Positions 44,194 to 53,502 of a DNA stretch of 64,000 nt are shown here, piece after piece. The stretch is from Rhodospirillaceae bacterium. Its GTDB lineage: Bacteria > Pseudomonadota > Alphaproteobacteria > UBA8366. The stretch is taken from positions 62,001-126,000 of the forward strand of contig PBKG01000025.1 in the NCBI GenBank assembly GCA_002722095.1, written 5' to 3'. The notes beneath the pieces were generated by a model. It was not told where the DNA came from. It worked only from the letters and a program-made list of their open reading frames with translations, and made no database searches. Position numbers and translations under genes: made by a program. The first letter of the stretch is position 1; every line of letters begins with the position of its first letter.

Positions 44194-45537
44194 TTATCCT
44201 TCGCCCGGCATCGGTACGGCAATCCCTTCTTCGGTGTATAGCTTCAGCTTATTGCGAAGCGTGCGAATAGAGATACCGAGAATGTTAGCCGCATGGGTGC
44301 GATTGCCGAGGCAGTGTTCCAGCGTGCCCAGGATCAGATCGCGTTCGACTTCGGCAACCGTTTTGCCGACCATGTTTTGAGCTGTGTTTGCAACCGAGGT
44401 GGCAACCGAGGTCGCATTATCGACTTCTTCGCCTTCGGTCAGGTTTAGCATGATCGCGTCGGTATCGATTTCGTCGCCTTGCGCCAAAAGAACCGAGCGG
44501 TGAATGGTGTTTTCCAGTTCCCGCACGTTACCGCGCCAACTGTGACGTTGCAGTGTCTCTTCGGCGGATTTGCTGAACGGACGTGCGTCGACGCCGTTGG
44601 CCTCGGCATATTTCTTGGCGAAATAGTTGGCGAGGGCCAACACGTCCTTCGGCCGCTCGCGGAGCGGAGGTAGGGTGATGTTGACGACATTAAGGCGGAA
44701 GAAAAGATCCTCACGGAATTCACCATCTTGAACCGCTTGTTCCAGATTGCGATTTGACGTGGCGAGAATTCGGACATCGACGGCGATTGTCTGGGTACCA
44801 CCGACTCGATCGATTTCACGCTCCTGAATGACCCGCAACAATTTTGCTTGCAGACGAGGGTGCATTTCGCTGATTTCATCGAGCAGCAGGGTGCCGCCAT
44901 TCGCTTCTTCGAATTTTCCGATCCGGCGGGCGACGGCGCCGGTAAAGGCGCCTTTTTCATGGCCGAAGAGTTCGGATTCGAGCAGATTCTCGGGGATTGC
45001 CGCGCAATTAACCGCGACGAACTGAGCCGTCGAGCGCTTACTCTTCTTATGAACGTGATGGGCCATCAGTTCCTTGCCCGTTCCTGATTCACCGGTGATC
45101 AGCACTGATGCCTCCGATGGCGCGATCTTGTCGGCAAGTGCGATGACGGAGTCCATTGCCCCGTCTCGGAACACGATTTCGCTGCTTTCTTCGGATACCG
45201 CCTCTAACACTGCCGCAATCAATTCGGCGTCGGGGGGGAGCGGAATATATTCCTTGGCGCCCTTTTCGATTGCCGCCACCGCAGCGTCCGCATCGGTGCC
45301 GATACCGCAGGCGACGACCGGGACCGCAATGCGTTCCGAGTCCAGCCGTTCGATCATTGAGCCGATATCGAGTTTGACGTCGATCATCACCAAGTCCGCA
45401 GCACCTTGGCCGGTGCGAAGCGCATTTAATGCGTCGTCGATACTACTGGCCTGCGCGACCTTGGCGCCCCGCGACATTGCGATCTTACCAGCAGTGGTGA
45501 TGTGTCCTTCAAGGGTACCGACAATCAGTAATCTCAT
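44194..45537 (-). CDS. flbD: Sigma-54-dependent flagellar regulator FlbD
   Basis: 447 residues: a receiver-like N-terminus (1-115, Asp53 in MIDVKLD but without the full acidic pocket), an AAA+ domain with Walker A GESGTGKE (149-156) and the sigma-54-contact loop GAFTGA (196-201), and a Fis-type HTH at the C-terminus (NRTHAANILGISIRTLRNKL). Matches Caulobacter FlbD, which activates class III/IV flagellar promoters and is restrained by FliX. Start set at ATG 45537 by family N-terminus; the frame stays open far upstream into motA. Sigma-54 sites before fliF, fliK and flgI are its probable targets. Confidence 0.92.
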   Translation of the reverse strand: MRLLIVGTLEGHITTAGKIAMSRGAKVAQASSIDDALNALRTGQGAADLVMIDVKLDIGSMIERLDSERIAVPVVACGIGTDADAAVAAIEKGAKEYIPLPPDAELIAAVLEAVSEESSEIVFRDGAMDSVIALADKIAPSEASVLITGESGTGKELMAHHVHKKSKRSTAQFVAVNCAAIPENLLESELFGHEKGAFTGAVARRIGKFEEANGGTLLLDEISEMHPRLQAKLLRVIQEREIDRVGGTQTIAVDVRILATSNRNLEQAVQDGEFREDLFFRLNVVNITLPPLRERPKDVLALANYFAKKYAEANGVDARPFSKSAEETLQRHSWRGNVRELENTIHRSVLLAQGDEIDTDAIMLNLTEGEEVDNATSVATSVANTAQNMVGKTVAEVERDLILGTLEHCLGNRTHAANILGISIRTLRNKLKLYTEEGIAVPMPGEG

Positions 45538-45587
45538 TTTTCTTTCCGATCTTGCGCGCTTGTGCGCTTTCGTTGAGTTCGCACGGA

Positions 45588-46430
45588 TCAGCCGAAGTAG
45601 TCTATGCGGTGATCCGGCGGCAATACGGTGTTCAGCAACATTTCCAACCGTCTTGGATTTTCCTGCCGACCGACCGAGGCGACGGCCATTACGTAAAGAG
45701 TATTGATCAAGGTCTCTTCCGACGAATTGCGCTCGAGTTTGGCGGCAAGCGGGGTAAAGACCATGTTGGAGAGGATCGCGCCGTAGAAGGTGGTCAAAAG
45801 AGCGATCGCCATGCTGGGTCCGATCGTACTCGGGTCCTCGAGATTGCCGAGCATCTGTACCAGCCCGACGAGCGTACCGATCAGGCCCATCGCGGGAGAA
45901 ATGTCGGCGGCTTTGCGTAGCACGCTGACGGTGCGCGTGTTGCGTTGTGCGGCGGCCTGCAGTTCCCGCTGCATGATCCGTTCGATTTCGTCGCCCGGCG
46001 TGCCGTCGATAGCCATACTGACGCCGCGGTAGAACATTCCGGTACTGGCAAGGCCCGGAAGATATTGCTGCAGCGCGAGGACACCCTGATAGCGGGCGAT
46101 TTCGGCAATTTGTAAAACGTGGATGGCGGCCGCGGATGGGTCGCGTGCGGTATGGAAAACTGCCTGCAAAACGACTTTGAACGCCGATGTCATATCGCGA
46201 AGCGAGAAACACGCCGTGACCACACCGAATGTGCCGCCGATAACGATGAAGATCGATCTTATGTCGAAGAAGGCATCCGGCGAGCCGCCTAATATGATAG
46301 CGGCAATAACCAGCAAAAACGCAGCTGAGATGCCGGCGATGGTCGCGATATCGATCGACGATTTGGCGCGGGGCGCTTGCAGGTTTCCGCGTGGGGCCGC
46401 ACGTCCGCCGGAATCTATGTCTGAAACCAT
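45588..46430 (-). CDS. motA: MotA/TolQ-family flagellar stator protein
   Basis: 280 residues with four hydrophobic segments (about 29-48, 58-76, 177-199 and 207-228) and a long cytoplasmic loop between the second and third, as in MotA. ADISPAMGLIGTLVGLVQML is the proton-channel helix 3 signature. It is within the fliF-flhA block between fliN and flbD. No motB follows or lies in the window, so the peptidoglycan-binding partner is encoded elsewhere. Confidence 0.88.
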   Translation of the reverse strand: MVSDIDSGGRAAPRGNLQAPRAKSSIDIATIAGISAAFLLVIAAIILGGSPDAFFDIRSIFIVIGGTFGVVTACFSLRDMTSAFKVVLQAVFHTARDPSAAAIHVLQIAEIARYQGVLALQQYLPGLASTGMFYRGVSMAIDGTPGDEIERIMQRELQAAAQRNTRTVSVLRKAADISPAMGLIGTLVGLVQMLGNLEDPSTIGPSMAIALLTTFYGAILSNMVFTPLAAKLERNSSEETLINTLYVMAVASVGRQENPRRLEMLLNTVLPPDHRIDYFG

Positions 46431-46446
46431 TGCCTAATCGTCTTTC

Positions 46447-46800
46447 TTAATTGTTCTGATCGGCCTTGATGATTTCTGTCATGGTAACGCCGAGTTTATC
46501 CTCGACCACCACGACTTCGCCGCGCGCAACCAAACGATTGTTGACATAAATATCGATCGCTTCGCCGACCTTACGGTCGAGTTCGACGACCGCGCCGCGG
46601 CCAAGTTTTAAAAGTTGGTTGACCTGCATGCTTGCGGTCCCAAGCACCGCGGAAACCCTGACGGGAATGTCGTAGACAGCTTCCAGGTCACGTGCACCGG
46701 TCGGTGACTGCATATCGTCATCGTCAGCGGCCGGCTGATTTGGCGTGCCGTCATCGATATCGTCGATTTCCTCCAAATTCAGATTGTTCTCATCAGCCAT
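46447..46800 (-). CDS. fliN: Flagellar motor switch protein FliN
   Basis: 117 residues: an acidic N-terminal 40 residues, then a SpoA domain (YDIPVRVSAVLG, LLKLGRGAVVELDRKVGEAIDIYVNNRLVARGEVVV within 43-105). FliN forms the lower C-ring and helps export docking of FliH. AGGAGG lies 6 bases before the ATG. Sits between fliH and motA in the leftward operon. Confidence 0.93.
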   Translation of the reverse strand: MADENNLNLEEIDDIDDGTPNQPAADDDDMQSPTGARDLEAVYDIPVRVSAVLGTASMQVNQLLKLGRGAVVELDRKVGEAIDIYVNNRLVARGEVVVVEDKLGVTMTEIIKADQNN

Positions 46801-46818
46801 CTTGGCCTCCTAGCGCCG

Positions 46819-47640
46819 TCACGTGGCGGCAGTTTCAGGTTCGGACAATTCATTCTCTGGCTCGGTTGGCGCCGCTTCTTCGGCAATCGCACCCTCCGTT
46901 ACGACCATTTCGGCGTTGTCATCGGGTTCGACGGTTTCGCCAGCTTCGGTCGACGGCGGCGACTCCTGTTCCGTCTGGATTTCTTGTTGGGCATCGCTGA
47001 GGATCGTTTCGATCTTGGCCCAGAGTGCGTCGTAATCGCGTTCGGCGCCGCCATCGCCCCAAGCGAGCGTGCAATCCGAAGGTCCCATATTTTCGTCGCC
47101 GATTACCGAAAGCTGCACGGCCCGACCGGTCTGTTGCAAAATTTCCTGCAAACGTTTTTCGATATCGGTGGCGGAATCGCTCGGGACATGCAAGGCCAGT
47201 TTGGCATCTTCCGTGATTAACGGCAGACATTGGCTGAAAGCATGTTCGATTTCCGCCAAGCCGTGGGTGGCCGTCATATTCGGCAATAGTCGCTCGACGA
47301 CGCGCCGCAATAGTTCGAGCGCCATAGCTTGGATATGGTCGTTGGCCGCGCTTTGATATTGTTCGACGTTGGCAAAATTCAGTGAAATTGTGTCGATAGC
47401 TGCAGCAATGCGTTCTTCCAGGCCGCCAATCGCGGCCTCGCGGGCGGCCTGTTCGCCATCGGCGAAGCCTTCTTGGCGCGCCTCTTCCAAATCCTTCAAA
47501 GAAAAGGTCGGCGCCGGGCCTTCGCTCTCGAGATTCGGCTGTTCGTCGAAGCGCGGTGTGTCGAAAGACACATCGAAAGTGAACGGTTGTGCGTTTTTCA
47601 GGCTATCTGCCATATAATCGTTGTTTGAGGTCGCGTCCAT
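46819..47640 (-). CDS. fliH: Flagellar assembly protein FliH
   Basis: 273 residues. Central part (about 45-200) is the FliH/HrpE coiled coil and domain (RQEGFADGEQAAREAAI; ALELLRRVVERLLPNM), which inhibits and escorts the FliI ATPase. The C-terminal 60 residues are highly acidic and probably disordered. Either GTG 47646 or ATG 47640 could start it; ribosome site weak. Lies between fliG and fliN. Confidence 0.85.
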   Translation of the reverse strand: MDATSNNDYMADSLKNAQPFTFDVSFDTPRFDEQPNLESEGPAPTFSLKDLEEARQEGFADGEQAAREAAIGGLEERIAAAIDTISLNFANVEQYQSAANDHIQAMALELLRRVVERLLPNMTATHGLAEIEHAFSQCLPLITEDAKLALHVPSDSATDIEKRLQEILQQTGRAVQLSVIGDENMGPSDCTLAWGDGGAERDYDALWAKIETILSDAQQEIQTEQESPPSTEAGETVEPDDNAEMVVTEGAIAEEAAPTEPENELSEPETAAT

Positions 47641-47706
47641 TTTCACCCGCAGGCCATACGCCCTGCCAAAATCCCGTCAAACTCTCGCCATTCCCTAACT
47701 CAAAAC

Positions 47707-48724
47707 CTAGTAAATCAACTCGTCGTCCGCCTTGCCCTCGGAAATAAGGATTTCGCCCTTCTCTGCGAGGTCTTTGGCGACAATCACCATGTCCATTTGC
47801 GCTTCGTCCACATCTTTGAGCCTGACCGGCCCCATTGCCGCCATATCTTCGCGAAGAATCTTTGCCGCGCGCTCGGACATATTGCCGAAGAATAGCTCGC
47901 GCAAACTCTCCGATGCGCCCTTCAGCGCGACACTGAGCTTGTCATTATCGATGGAGCGGAGCAACGTCTGAATACCCGTCGGGTCGAGATTGCCCAAATC
48001 CTCGAAGGTGAACATCAGTGCCTTGATCTTTTCCGCAGCATCCCGATTCCGTTCCTCGAGCATGGTAAGGAATCGGTTTTCGGTATTGCGGTCGAGACTA
48101 TTGAAGATTTCCGCCATCATTTCATGGCTGTCGCGGCGCTGCGTACGCGCGAGGATTGGTCATGAATTCGTTGCGCAGTGTCTTTTCGACGTCGTCGACG
48201 ACGTCTTTTTGTACCGCTTCCATCCGCAGCATGCGCATGATCACTTCCATAGCGAAGTTTTCCGGTAGGCAACCGAGTACTCGCGACGCATGATCGGATT
48301 TGATCTTCGACAGCACCACGGCGACGGTTTGCGGATACTCGTTCTTGAGGTAATTCGCCAGGACGACTTCGTTCACATTGGCCAACTTGTCCCACATCGT
48401 GCGGCCGGCGGGACCTCGGATATCCTCCATCACGTCGCTGACGCGATCCGTGCCGAGTACTTTTTCCAGCAAGCGTTCGGTGCTCTCGAAGCTACCGACC
48501 AAGGAGCCGGTGGATGAAATTTGCTCGGCAAATTCCACGAACAACCTTTCCACCAAGTTCGAGCTGATGGTGCCGAGGTTGGCCATTGTGGTCGACAATT
48601 CGCGAATCTCGTCGTCGTCGAGAATGGAGAACAGCCGCGACGCATGTTCGTCGGTCAGAGCAAGCATCAAAATCGCCGCTTTTTCAGCGCCCGATAGGCC
48701 TCTCACATCTTCCCGTACGCGCAT
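47707..48724 (-). pseudogene. fliG: Flagellar motor switch protein FliG, interrupted by a +1 frameshift
   Basis: Rotor protein that carries torque from the stator and binds FliF. The first part (48724-48122) is a normal FliG N/middle domain: [25 protein letters not shown], then NEFMTNP, after which it runs out of frame and stops. The second part (from 48120) begins inside FliG with [11 protein letters not shown] and continues with [11 protein letters not shown] to a normal end. Dropping one base of the GG at 48153-48154 joins them as [22 protein letters not shown], the family consensus, giving about 338 residues. As written, the rotor could not be made; a sequence error is the simplest reading, a true lesion the alternative. 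Confidence 0.88.
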
Positions 48725-48750
48725 CTACTCTATGCCTACCTTAAATCGCA

Positions 48751-50454
48751 TCAGGCCTGATCCTGATACATCCAATTGCGGATAATCGCCACCGCTTCTT
48801 CAGGATGCTTGTCGATAATTTCGCCGACTTTCTTAAGTGAAGATTCTTTCACCCGACCTTCGATATTCTCGATATTGATTGGGCTGCCTGGCGCCTGCGC
48901 GACCGGCATTCCGCCTTGGGCAGTGCCGACCGTCGATGTCGCATCTTGTGGAATTGGCATGCCATTTTCGTCCACCGGCGCTTCGATTTGCGCCATGCCG
49001 GCGTTCGCCAGCAACTGCTGGTCGCCCGTCGCGCCCTCACGCGCCCGCGCGATCGCCTGCGGCGTCACTTCGAAGATTTTCAAAACCAGCGGCCGTACGA
49101 ACAGCAGAATGACCAATATGCCTACGAATGCGAGTGCGATCACCTCGACCAGACGCCGAATATCCGCAGTGGTAAAGCCAAAGAATGTGGTGCGCTCTTC
49201 CTCGACGGTTTGCGGCAAGGGCGCGAACCGCATGTTGACGACCTCGATCGTGTCGTTGCGGTTGGCATCGAAGCCGATTGCCGATTTGACCAGCTTCTCG
49301 AGGTTCTGCAGTTCTTCCTTGCTGCGGGGTTTGTAGGATTCCGCCCCGTCGGCACCCTGGGTGATAGTGCCGTTGACGAGCACCGCGACGGACAAGCGGG
49401 TTACGGTGCCCACTTCCTTCACGTGGTTGGTGACGGTTTTGGATATCTCGAAATTGGTTGATTCTTCGCTTCGCTGACTGCCTGATTGGGTTCCGCTCTG
49501 ACCGGCATTGAGATTGGGTGCGTCAGGCAAGTTCTGACCAACCGAGACAGCGTCTTGGCCGGCCTCGGTCGCGTTCGAAGATTCGGTGATGTTTTGCGAT
49601 GAGCGCACCACTTGACCCTCGGGATCGTACTTTTCCTCCTGGGTCACGATACGATCGAAGTCCATATCCGCCCGGACCTCGGCCCGTACATTGCCGATCC
49701 CGACACTGGGCTCCAGCAATTGTTCGAGTGTCCTCGACATTCGACCCTCGAAGGCGACCTTCATTTCGTTGGAGGTTTCGCCGGCTTCCCGGCCATCGCC
49801 TTGTTCGGAGCCCCGCGCCAGTAACGCGCCACGATCATCGACGATTGAAATCCTGCTCGCCTTAAGGGATGGGACTGCGTTGGCGACCAAATGCTGGACG
49901 GCTTGGACCTGTGCTCGGTCGAGGCGCACAGCGCCCCGCATACGGAGGATCACAGACGCGCTCGGCTCGACCTGTTGGCGGCTGAATAATTCGCGTCGCG
50001 GCAGCACCAAATGGACGCGCGCACTACGTACCGACTGAAAGCCGGCAATGGTTCGGGAAAGCTCGCCTTCAAGAGCGCGCACCCGGTTGATGTTCTGAAC
50101 AAAACTGGATGTTCCGATCGACTGGTCCCGATCAAACAATTCGTAACCGATGGAACCGGAAGCGGGGATGCCTTGTTGGGCGAGGCTGAGACGGAGCTGA
50201 TTGACTTGATCGCTGGGGACCCTGATCTGGCTGCCGTCCTTTGAGACCTTATGCGACACGTTGGCGGCTTGGAGGTGGGCGACAATCTGATTGCTGTCAC
50301 GGTTATCCAGATCGGTAAACAACACCGCCAATTGGCCAGTGCTGAGCCTGTTCCACATGAAAATGAAAAAACCGATCAGCGCCAGCGTAATACCCGCCAT
50401 CGCGACGAGACGACCGACACCTAGATTCCTGACGGATTCGAAAAATGAGTTCAC
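48751..50454 (-). CDS. fliF: Flagellar MS-ring protein FliF
   Basis: 567 residues. One transmembrane segment near residues 18-35, periplasmic ring-building motifs (GSIGYELFDR, ALEGELSRTI, ARVHLVLP), a variable loop with many Ser/Gln around 300-340, and a second transmembrane segment near 440-460. The cytoplasmic tail ending EAVAIIRNWMYQD binds FliG. GTG start with AGGT upstream. First gene of the leftward block; a sigma-54 promoter lies about 120 bases ahead of it. Confidence 0.94.
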   Translation of the reverse strand: MNSFFESVRNLGVGRLVAMAGITLALIGFFIFMWNRLSTGQLAVLFTDLDNRDSNQIVAHLQAANVSHKVSKDGSQIRVPSDQVNQLRLSLAQQGIPASGSIGYELFDRDQSIGTSSFVQNINRVRALEGELSRTIAGFQSVRSARVHLVLPRRELFSRQQVEPSASVILRMRGAVRLDRAQVQAVQHLVANAVPSLKASRISIVDDRGALLARGSEQGDGREAGETSNEMKVAFEGRMSRTLEQLLEPSVGIGNVRAEVRADMDFDRIVTQEEKYDPEGQVVRSSQNITESSNATEAGQDAVSVGQNLPDAPNLNAGQSGTQSGSQRSEESTNFEISKTVTNHVKEVGTVTRLSVAVLVNGTITQGADGAESYKPRSKEELQNLEKLVKSAIGFDANRNDTIEVVNMRFAPLPQTVEEERTTFFGFTTADIRRLVEVIALAFVGILVILLFVRPLVLKIFEVTPQAIARAREGATGDQQLLANAGMAQIEAPVDENGMPIPQDATSTVGTAQGGMPVAQAPGSPINIENIEGRVKESSLKKVGEIIDKHPEEAVAIIRNWMYQDQA

Positions 50455-50880
50455 GGCAAATTACCTGCACTTCGGCTTATGCGGCACGCCTGTTTCGGAA
50501 AAGATTTCCGGTCAACCATTTTTGGATGCCTGAAAAATCTCCAGCTCGTACCGAATTTTTCGCATTCAACCATGCAAAAGCGTCGCCAAGTTCCACCAAA
50601 CCATACCCGCCGAAAACCGCCATTTTTGCGTTTCGACGAGACTGTATTCGGGAATTTAAAGCAATTCGAAATAAAAATGAAGTTAAAACTGGGCAAAAAT
50701 TGCCGAGTAGGCCAAATAAATTAAGATTATTTAAACGAAACCAAACGTAAGACACTAATTATCCGCAAATAGCGTAAAAGAAACTCGTTCAATTATGAAT
50801 AATCAATAAATTTAGTATTTGGGTGTCTTTTTGAAAAAAAGACCCTCGAAACGTCGGCCGGTCGGTCGAAGGTACTTCTA
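50455..50880. other. Intergenic region between fliF and sciP
   Basis: 426 bases without a convincing gene. It holds the sigma-54 site for fliF (50573-50588). It grows AT-rich beyond 50640 and has an imperfect hairpin with an internal T-run at about 50820-50846 that may end sciP transcription. The several short ORFs here have no ribosome site or recognisable product. Confidence 0.6.
50573..50588 (-). promoter_or_regulatory. Sigma-54 promoter for the fliF operon
   Basis: On the minus strand it reads TGGCGACGCTTTTGCA, with the invariant GG (-24) and GC (-12) exactly 10 bases apart and a perfect TTGCA -12 half. Transcription would start near 50562, leaving about 110 bases before the fliF GTG. 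It fits activation by FlbD, encoded in the same operon. Confidence 0.65.
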
Positions 50881-51190
50881 TTAGCGGGCGTCTTCGGCGG
50901 AGCCGTCGCGATATTCCTTGAGCCGTGTGACACGAAGGCCGCGTACCCCATGGCGATCGATAAGCTGAGTCCAGCTCTCGAATTCTTCCTCGCTGAGGCC
51001 GTAATAGGTGCAGGCCTCTTCCAGATTTAACAGGCCGCCCCGCACACCGAATACGACCAGTGCTTTTCGACGGATAACCCAGCGGGTCGTATTTTGAGGC
51101 GGCAAGTCGTCGACGGTCATCGGCTGCCCGTCGGGGCCGGCTATGGATGCGGTGTTTGTCTTCCAGCTTGGGGTCAAAACGCTGCGCCAT
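50881..51190 (-). CDS. sciP: SciP, CtrA-antagonist DUF1153 protein (frame disturbed near start)
   Basis: Small helix-turn-helix protein that binds CtrA and blocks its transcription in Caulobacter. The conserved core is NTTRWVIRRKALVV, VRGGLLNLEEAC and FESWTQLIDRHGVRGLR. The core frame opens only at a TTG at 51177, giving an odd N-terminus. A neighbouring frame from ATG 51190 gives MAQRFDPKLEDKHRI, a natural-looking start that would join the core at AGPDGQPM if one base near 51140-51155 (for example of the GG at 51145-51146) were absent. So the gene probably starts at 51190 with a 1-base insertion. Presence beside flagellar genes and ctrA is as expected for class II control. Confidence 0.82.
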
Positions 51191-51272
51191 ATCGGTTGTG
51201 AAGTAGCGCTAGCCTAGGTGGAAAGCCTTAATAAAGCGTAAACCAAGCTGTTTTAGTCGTATGACGCACAAG

Positions 51273-51296
51273 AAAACGGCCCGCAATTGCGGGCCG
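51273..51296 (-). terminator. Terminator after flgE
   Basis: Perfect inverted repeat CGGCCCGCAA / TTGCGGGCCG at 51277-51296, followed on the minus strand by TTTTCTT. It lies about 30 bases past the flgE stop and ends the leftward fliK-flgD-flgE operon. Confidence 0.85.
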
Positions 51297-51327
51297 CATC
51301 CTAGCGTATGTATCGAAAATCTAGGAA

Positions 51328-52668
51328 CTAACGGACGATTCGCACCAGTTCGTCGAGCATTTCGTCACCGGTGGTGATCACCCGCGTATTGGCCGAGAAG
51401 GCCCGCTGGGTAATGATCATCCGGGTGAATTCATCGGCCAGATCAACCGTCGAGGCTTCGAGCGACGATGCAGCGATGATACCGGCGCCGCCGGTGTTTG
51501 CGATCTTGATCGTCGCGGTACCGGAATTGACGGTTTCCTCGAAGACATTGCCCGATTTCTCTGTCAGACCATTCGGATTGGTGAAGGTCACCACCGGCAC
51601 TTGGCTGATGGTGCGCGATTCGCCGTTGTCGAAGACCGCCGTTACGATGCCATCGTCGCCGACCGAAACACCGGTAATCGAACCGAATTGGCGACCGTTT
51701 TGAGTAATGAAATTCGGGGTGAAGGCACCTTCAAATTGGGTCAGGCCAGTCGCCGAGCCAACGGTTCCAAAATCTATGGTGACGTCAACACGATCAGGGA
51801 AAGTAGGTCCCGCGTCCTGATCGTAGTCGACTGTGAAGGTAAATCCGTCGGCTGAACCGGTTGGGGTCGCGTTTGTGGTTGGCGCAGCCGGCAATGCAAC
51901 AGATGAAAGCAGCCCGGCTGCATCAAATGTGATTGTCGCCAAGGGCGCCGCAGTTGCGCCCGACACGTTTGCACCTGCCGCAATAGTGCCGCCGGTTGCT
52001 ACAAAATCAGCGCCGGTCAGTGTGCCAGTAAGATCCCAGGTGTTGGCCGGTGTTGCGGCCTTCGTAAAGGTCAATGTGAAGGTGTGCGACGTTCCCTGTT
52101 GGTCCAAAAGAGGTACAGACAAATCAAATGTTGCGCCCGTGGCAGCCGATGCTTGCAGATTGGCGCCGATATCGACAGTCGATGTTGCGGACGGTGCTGC
52201 CGACTGGTTGGCAATGTTAACCACCTGAAGCTGGCTCAAAACGTTGGTCTGTTGAGGTATCTGGTTGGTTACCTGGAAGCCGAGCAGGAAAAAGCCCGCG
52301 GCATTGACCAGATTGCCGTCTTCGTCGGCACGGAAGGAGCCGGCGCGGGTAAACAGGAATTCGCCGGTGGCTGTAGCGTTCGAATTAACCGGGAAGAAAC
52401 CGTCGCCGGAAATTGCGATGTCGGTCGAGGAGTCGGCTGCTTCCAACAAGCCTTGCTGATCGATTTCGCGGAGCACATTGGATTGCACACCGCCCGGTGA
52501 GTGCAGCGTTTCAGAACCGGACGCGGTGACCAATGTGGAAAAACGCGGGCGGACGGCCTTGAAGCCGACCGTATTCACGTTGGCGATATTGTCGCCAATC
52601 ATGCCTAGCGATTGGCTTTGCGAGAAAAGTCCCGATACCGCTGCGCGAATGCCGCCGAATAAGCTCAT
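51328..52668 (-). CDS. flgE: Flagellar hook protein FlgE
   Basis: 446 residues. The N-terminal rod/hook motif is LFGGIRAAVSGLFSQSQSL plus GDNIANVNTVGFKA; DIAISGDGFF follows, then a long Ala/Thr-rich variable region. The C-terminal block is ASSLEASTVDLADEFTRMI ending in ITTGDEMLDELVRIVR. FlgE polymerises into the hook capped by FlgD. GAGG upstream of the ATG. Third gene of the fliK-flgD-flgE run. Confidence 0.92.
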   Translation of the reverse strand: MSLFGGIRAAVSGLFSQSQSLGMIGDNIANVNTVGFKAVRPRFSTLVTASGSETLHSPGGVQSNVLREIDQQGLLEAADSSTDIAISGDGFFPVNSNATATGEFLFTRAGSFRADEDGNLVNAAGFFLLGFQVTNQIPQQTNVLSQLQVVNIANQSAAPSATSTVDIGANLQASAATGATFDLSVPLLDQQGTSHTFTLTFTKAATPANTWDLTGTLTGADFVATGGTIAAGANVSGATAAPLATITFDAAGLLSSVALPAAPTTNATPTGSADGFTFTVDYDQDAGPTFPDRVDVTIDFGTVGSATGLTQFEGAFTPNFITQNGRQFGSITGVSVGDDGIVTAVFDNGESRTISQVPVVTFTNPNGLTEKSGNVFEETVNSGTATIKIANTGGAGIIAASSLEASTVDLADEFTRMIITQRAFSANTRVITTGDEMLDELVRIVR

Positions 52669-52776
52669 GTCATTTTCCTCTTAGTCTCGAACCTTATTAT
52701 AGCTCTCTTGGTCGATGTTCCCTGTGACTGGGGTCACGGTTTGCTCTGTGACTGGGGCCCTGTAATCACTCTTTTG

Positions 52777-53469
52777 TTAAGACGACTCCGGCTCTGGATC
52801 GTTGATGCTGGTTATGTCTGAAAGCGGCACTTGCACGGACCCGATACTGAGGATCGCGGTGCCCCCCTCGAACTCGACGCCGGTGACGGTGCCGGTGATG
52901 CCGTAAGTGGGCGTTATCGGCTGATCGTCGGCGTTGGTGGCATTGACGGTAATCGAATATTTTCCATCGGGTTGATCGATGCCAGTGGTCGATTTGCCGT
53001 CCCAGACGAAATCATGAGTGCCCGATTGGGTATTCGCCGGGCCGAAATAAACCACGGTGCCGCTCTCGTTGGTGATCGAAATTGTCGCTGCGCTGGCAGT
53101 TTCGGGCAAGGTATAGCTAAAGGTCGCCTCACCGTCCTCCAGCATGTTCTCCTGGCCGGTGGCCGTGATTTCCTTGCCGATATAGGAGACTGCGGAAATC
53201 GCCATTGAGTTTTGTTGCAGTTCGATAAGGCTTTCCAGATTCCTATTCTGGGCGATCAACTGCTCGACCGAACTGAACTGCACCAATTGCTGGGTGAATT
53301 CGTGGGTATCGAGCGGTTCCAGCGGATCCTGGTGCTGGAGCTGAGTTGTCAGGATGGTCAGAAAGTTATCGAGGTCTTCGGTCAGTTTCGACAAGGCCGC
53401 ATCCGATTGCTGAGTATCGGCGCCGGCCAGTGCCGTGGCTGTCGATGTAAGGGCTGCGATATCTGACAT
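52777..53469 (-). CDS. flgD: Flagellar hook capping protein FlgD
   Basis: 230 residues. N-terminal export/scaffold region with the conserved LDNFLTILTTQLQHQDPLEP and FTQQLVQFSSVEQ, followed by a FlgD Ig/tudor-like domain including VWDGKSTTGIDQPDGKYSI. It caps the growing hook and is removed at completion. GGAG lies 10 bases before the ATG. Between fliK and flgE. Confidence 0.93.
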   Translation of the reverse strand: MSDIAALTSTATALAGADTQQSDAALSKLTEDLDNFLTILTTQLQHQDPLEPLDTHEFTQQLVQFSSVEQLIAQNRNLESLIELQQNSMAISAVSYIGKEITATGQENMLEDGEATFSYTLPETASAATISITNESGTVVYFGPANTQSGTHDFVWDGKSTTGIDQPDGKYSITVNATNADDQPITPTYGITGTVTGVEFEGGTAILSIGSVQVPLSDITSINDPEPESS

Positions 53470-53502
53470 GTTTTATTACTCCGGCGTTTTTGCTTTCGCT
53501 GA

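Noticed and set aside
45538..46212. Upstream extension of the flbD frame
   Set aside because: Overlaps motA, is Arg-rich and lacks homology; FlbD family starts at 45537.
50451..50755. Overlapping short open frames between fliF and sciP
   Set aside because: No ribosome sites, no domain, both strands open by chance; region better explained as promoter and leader.
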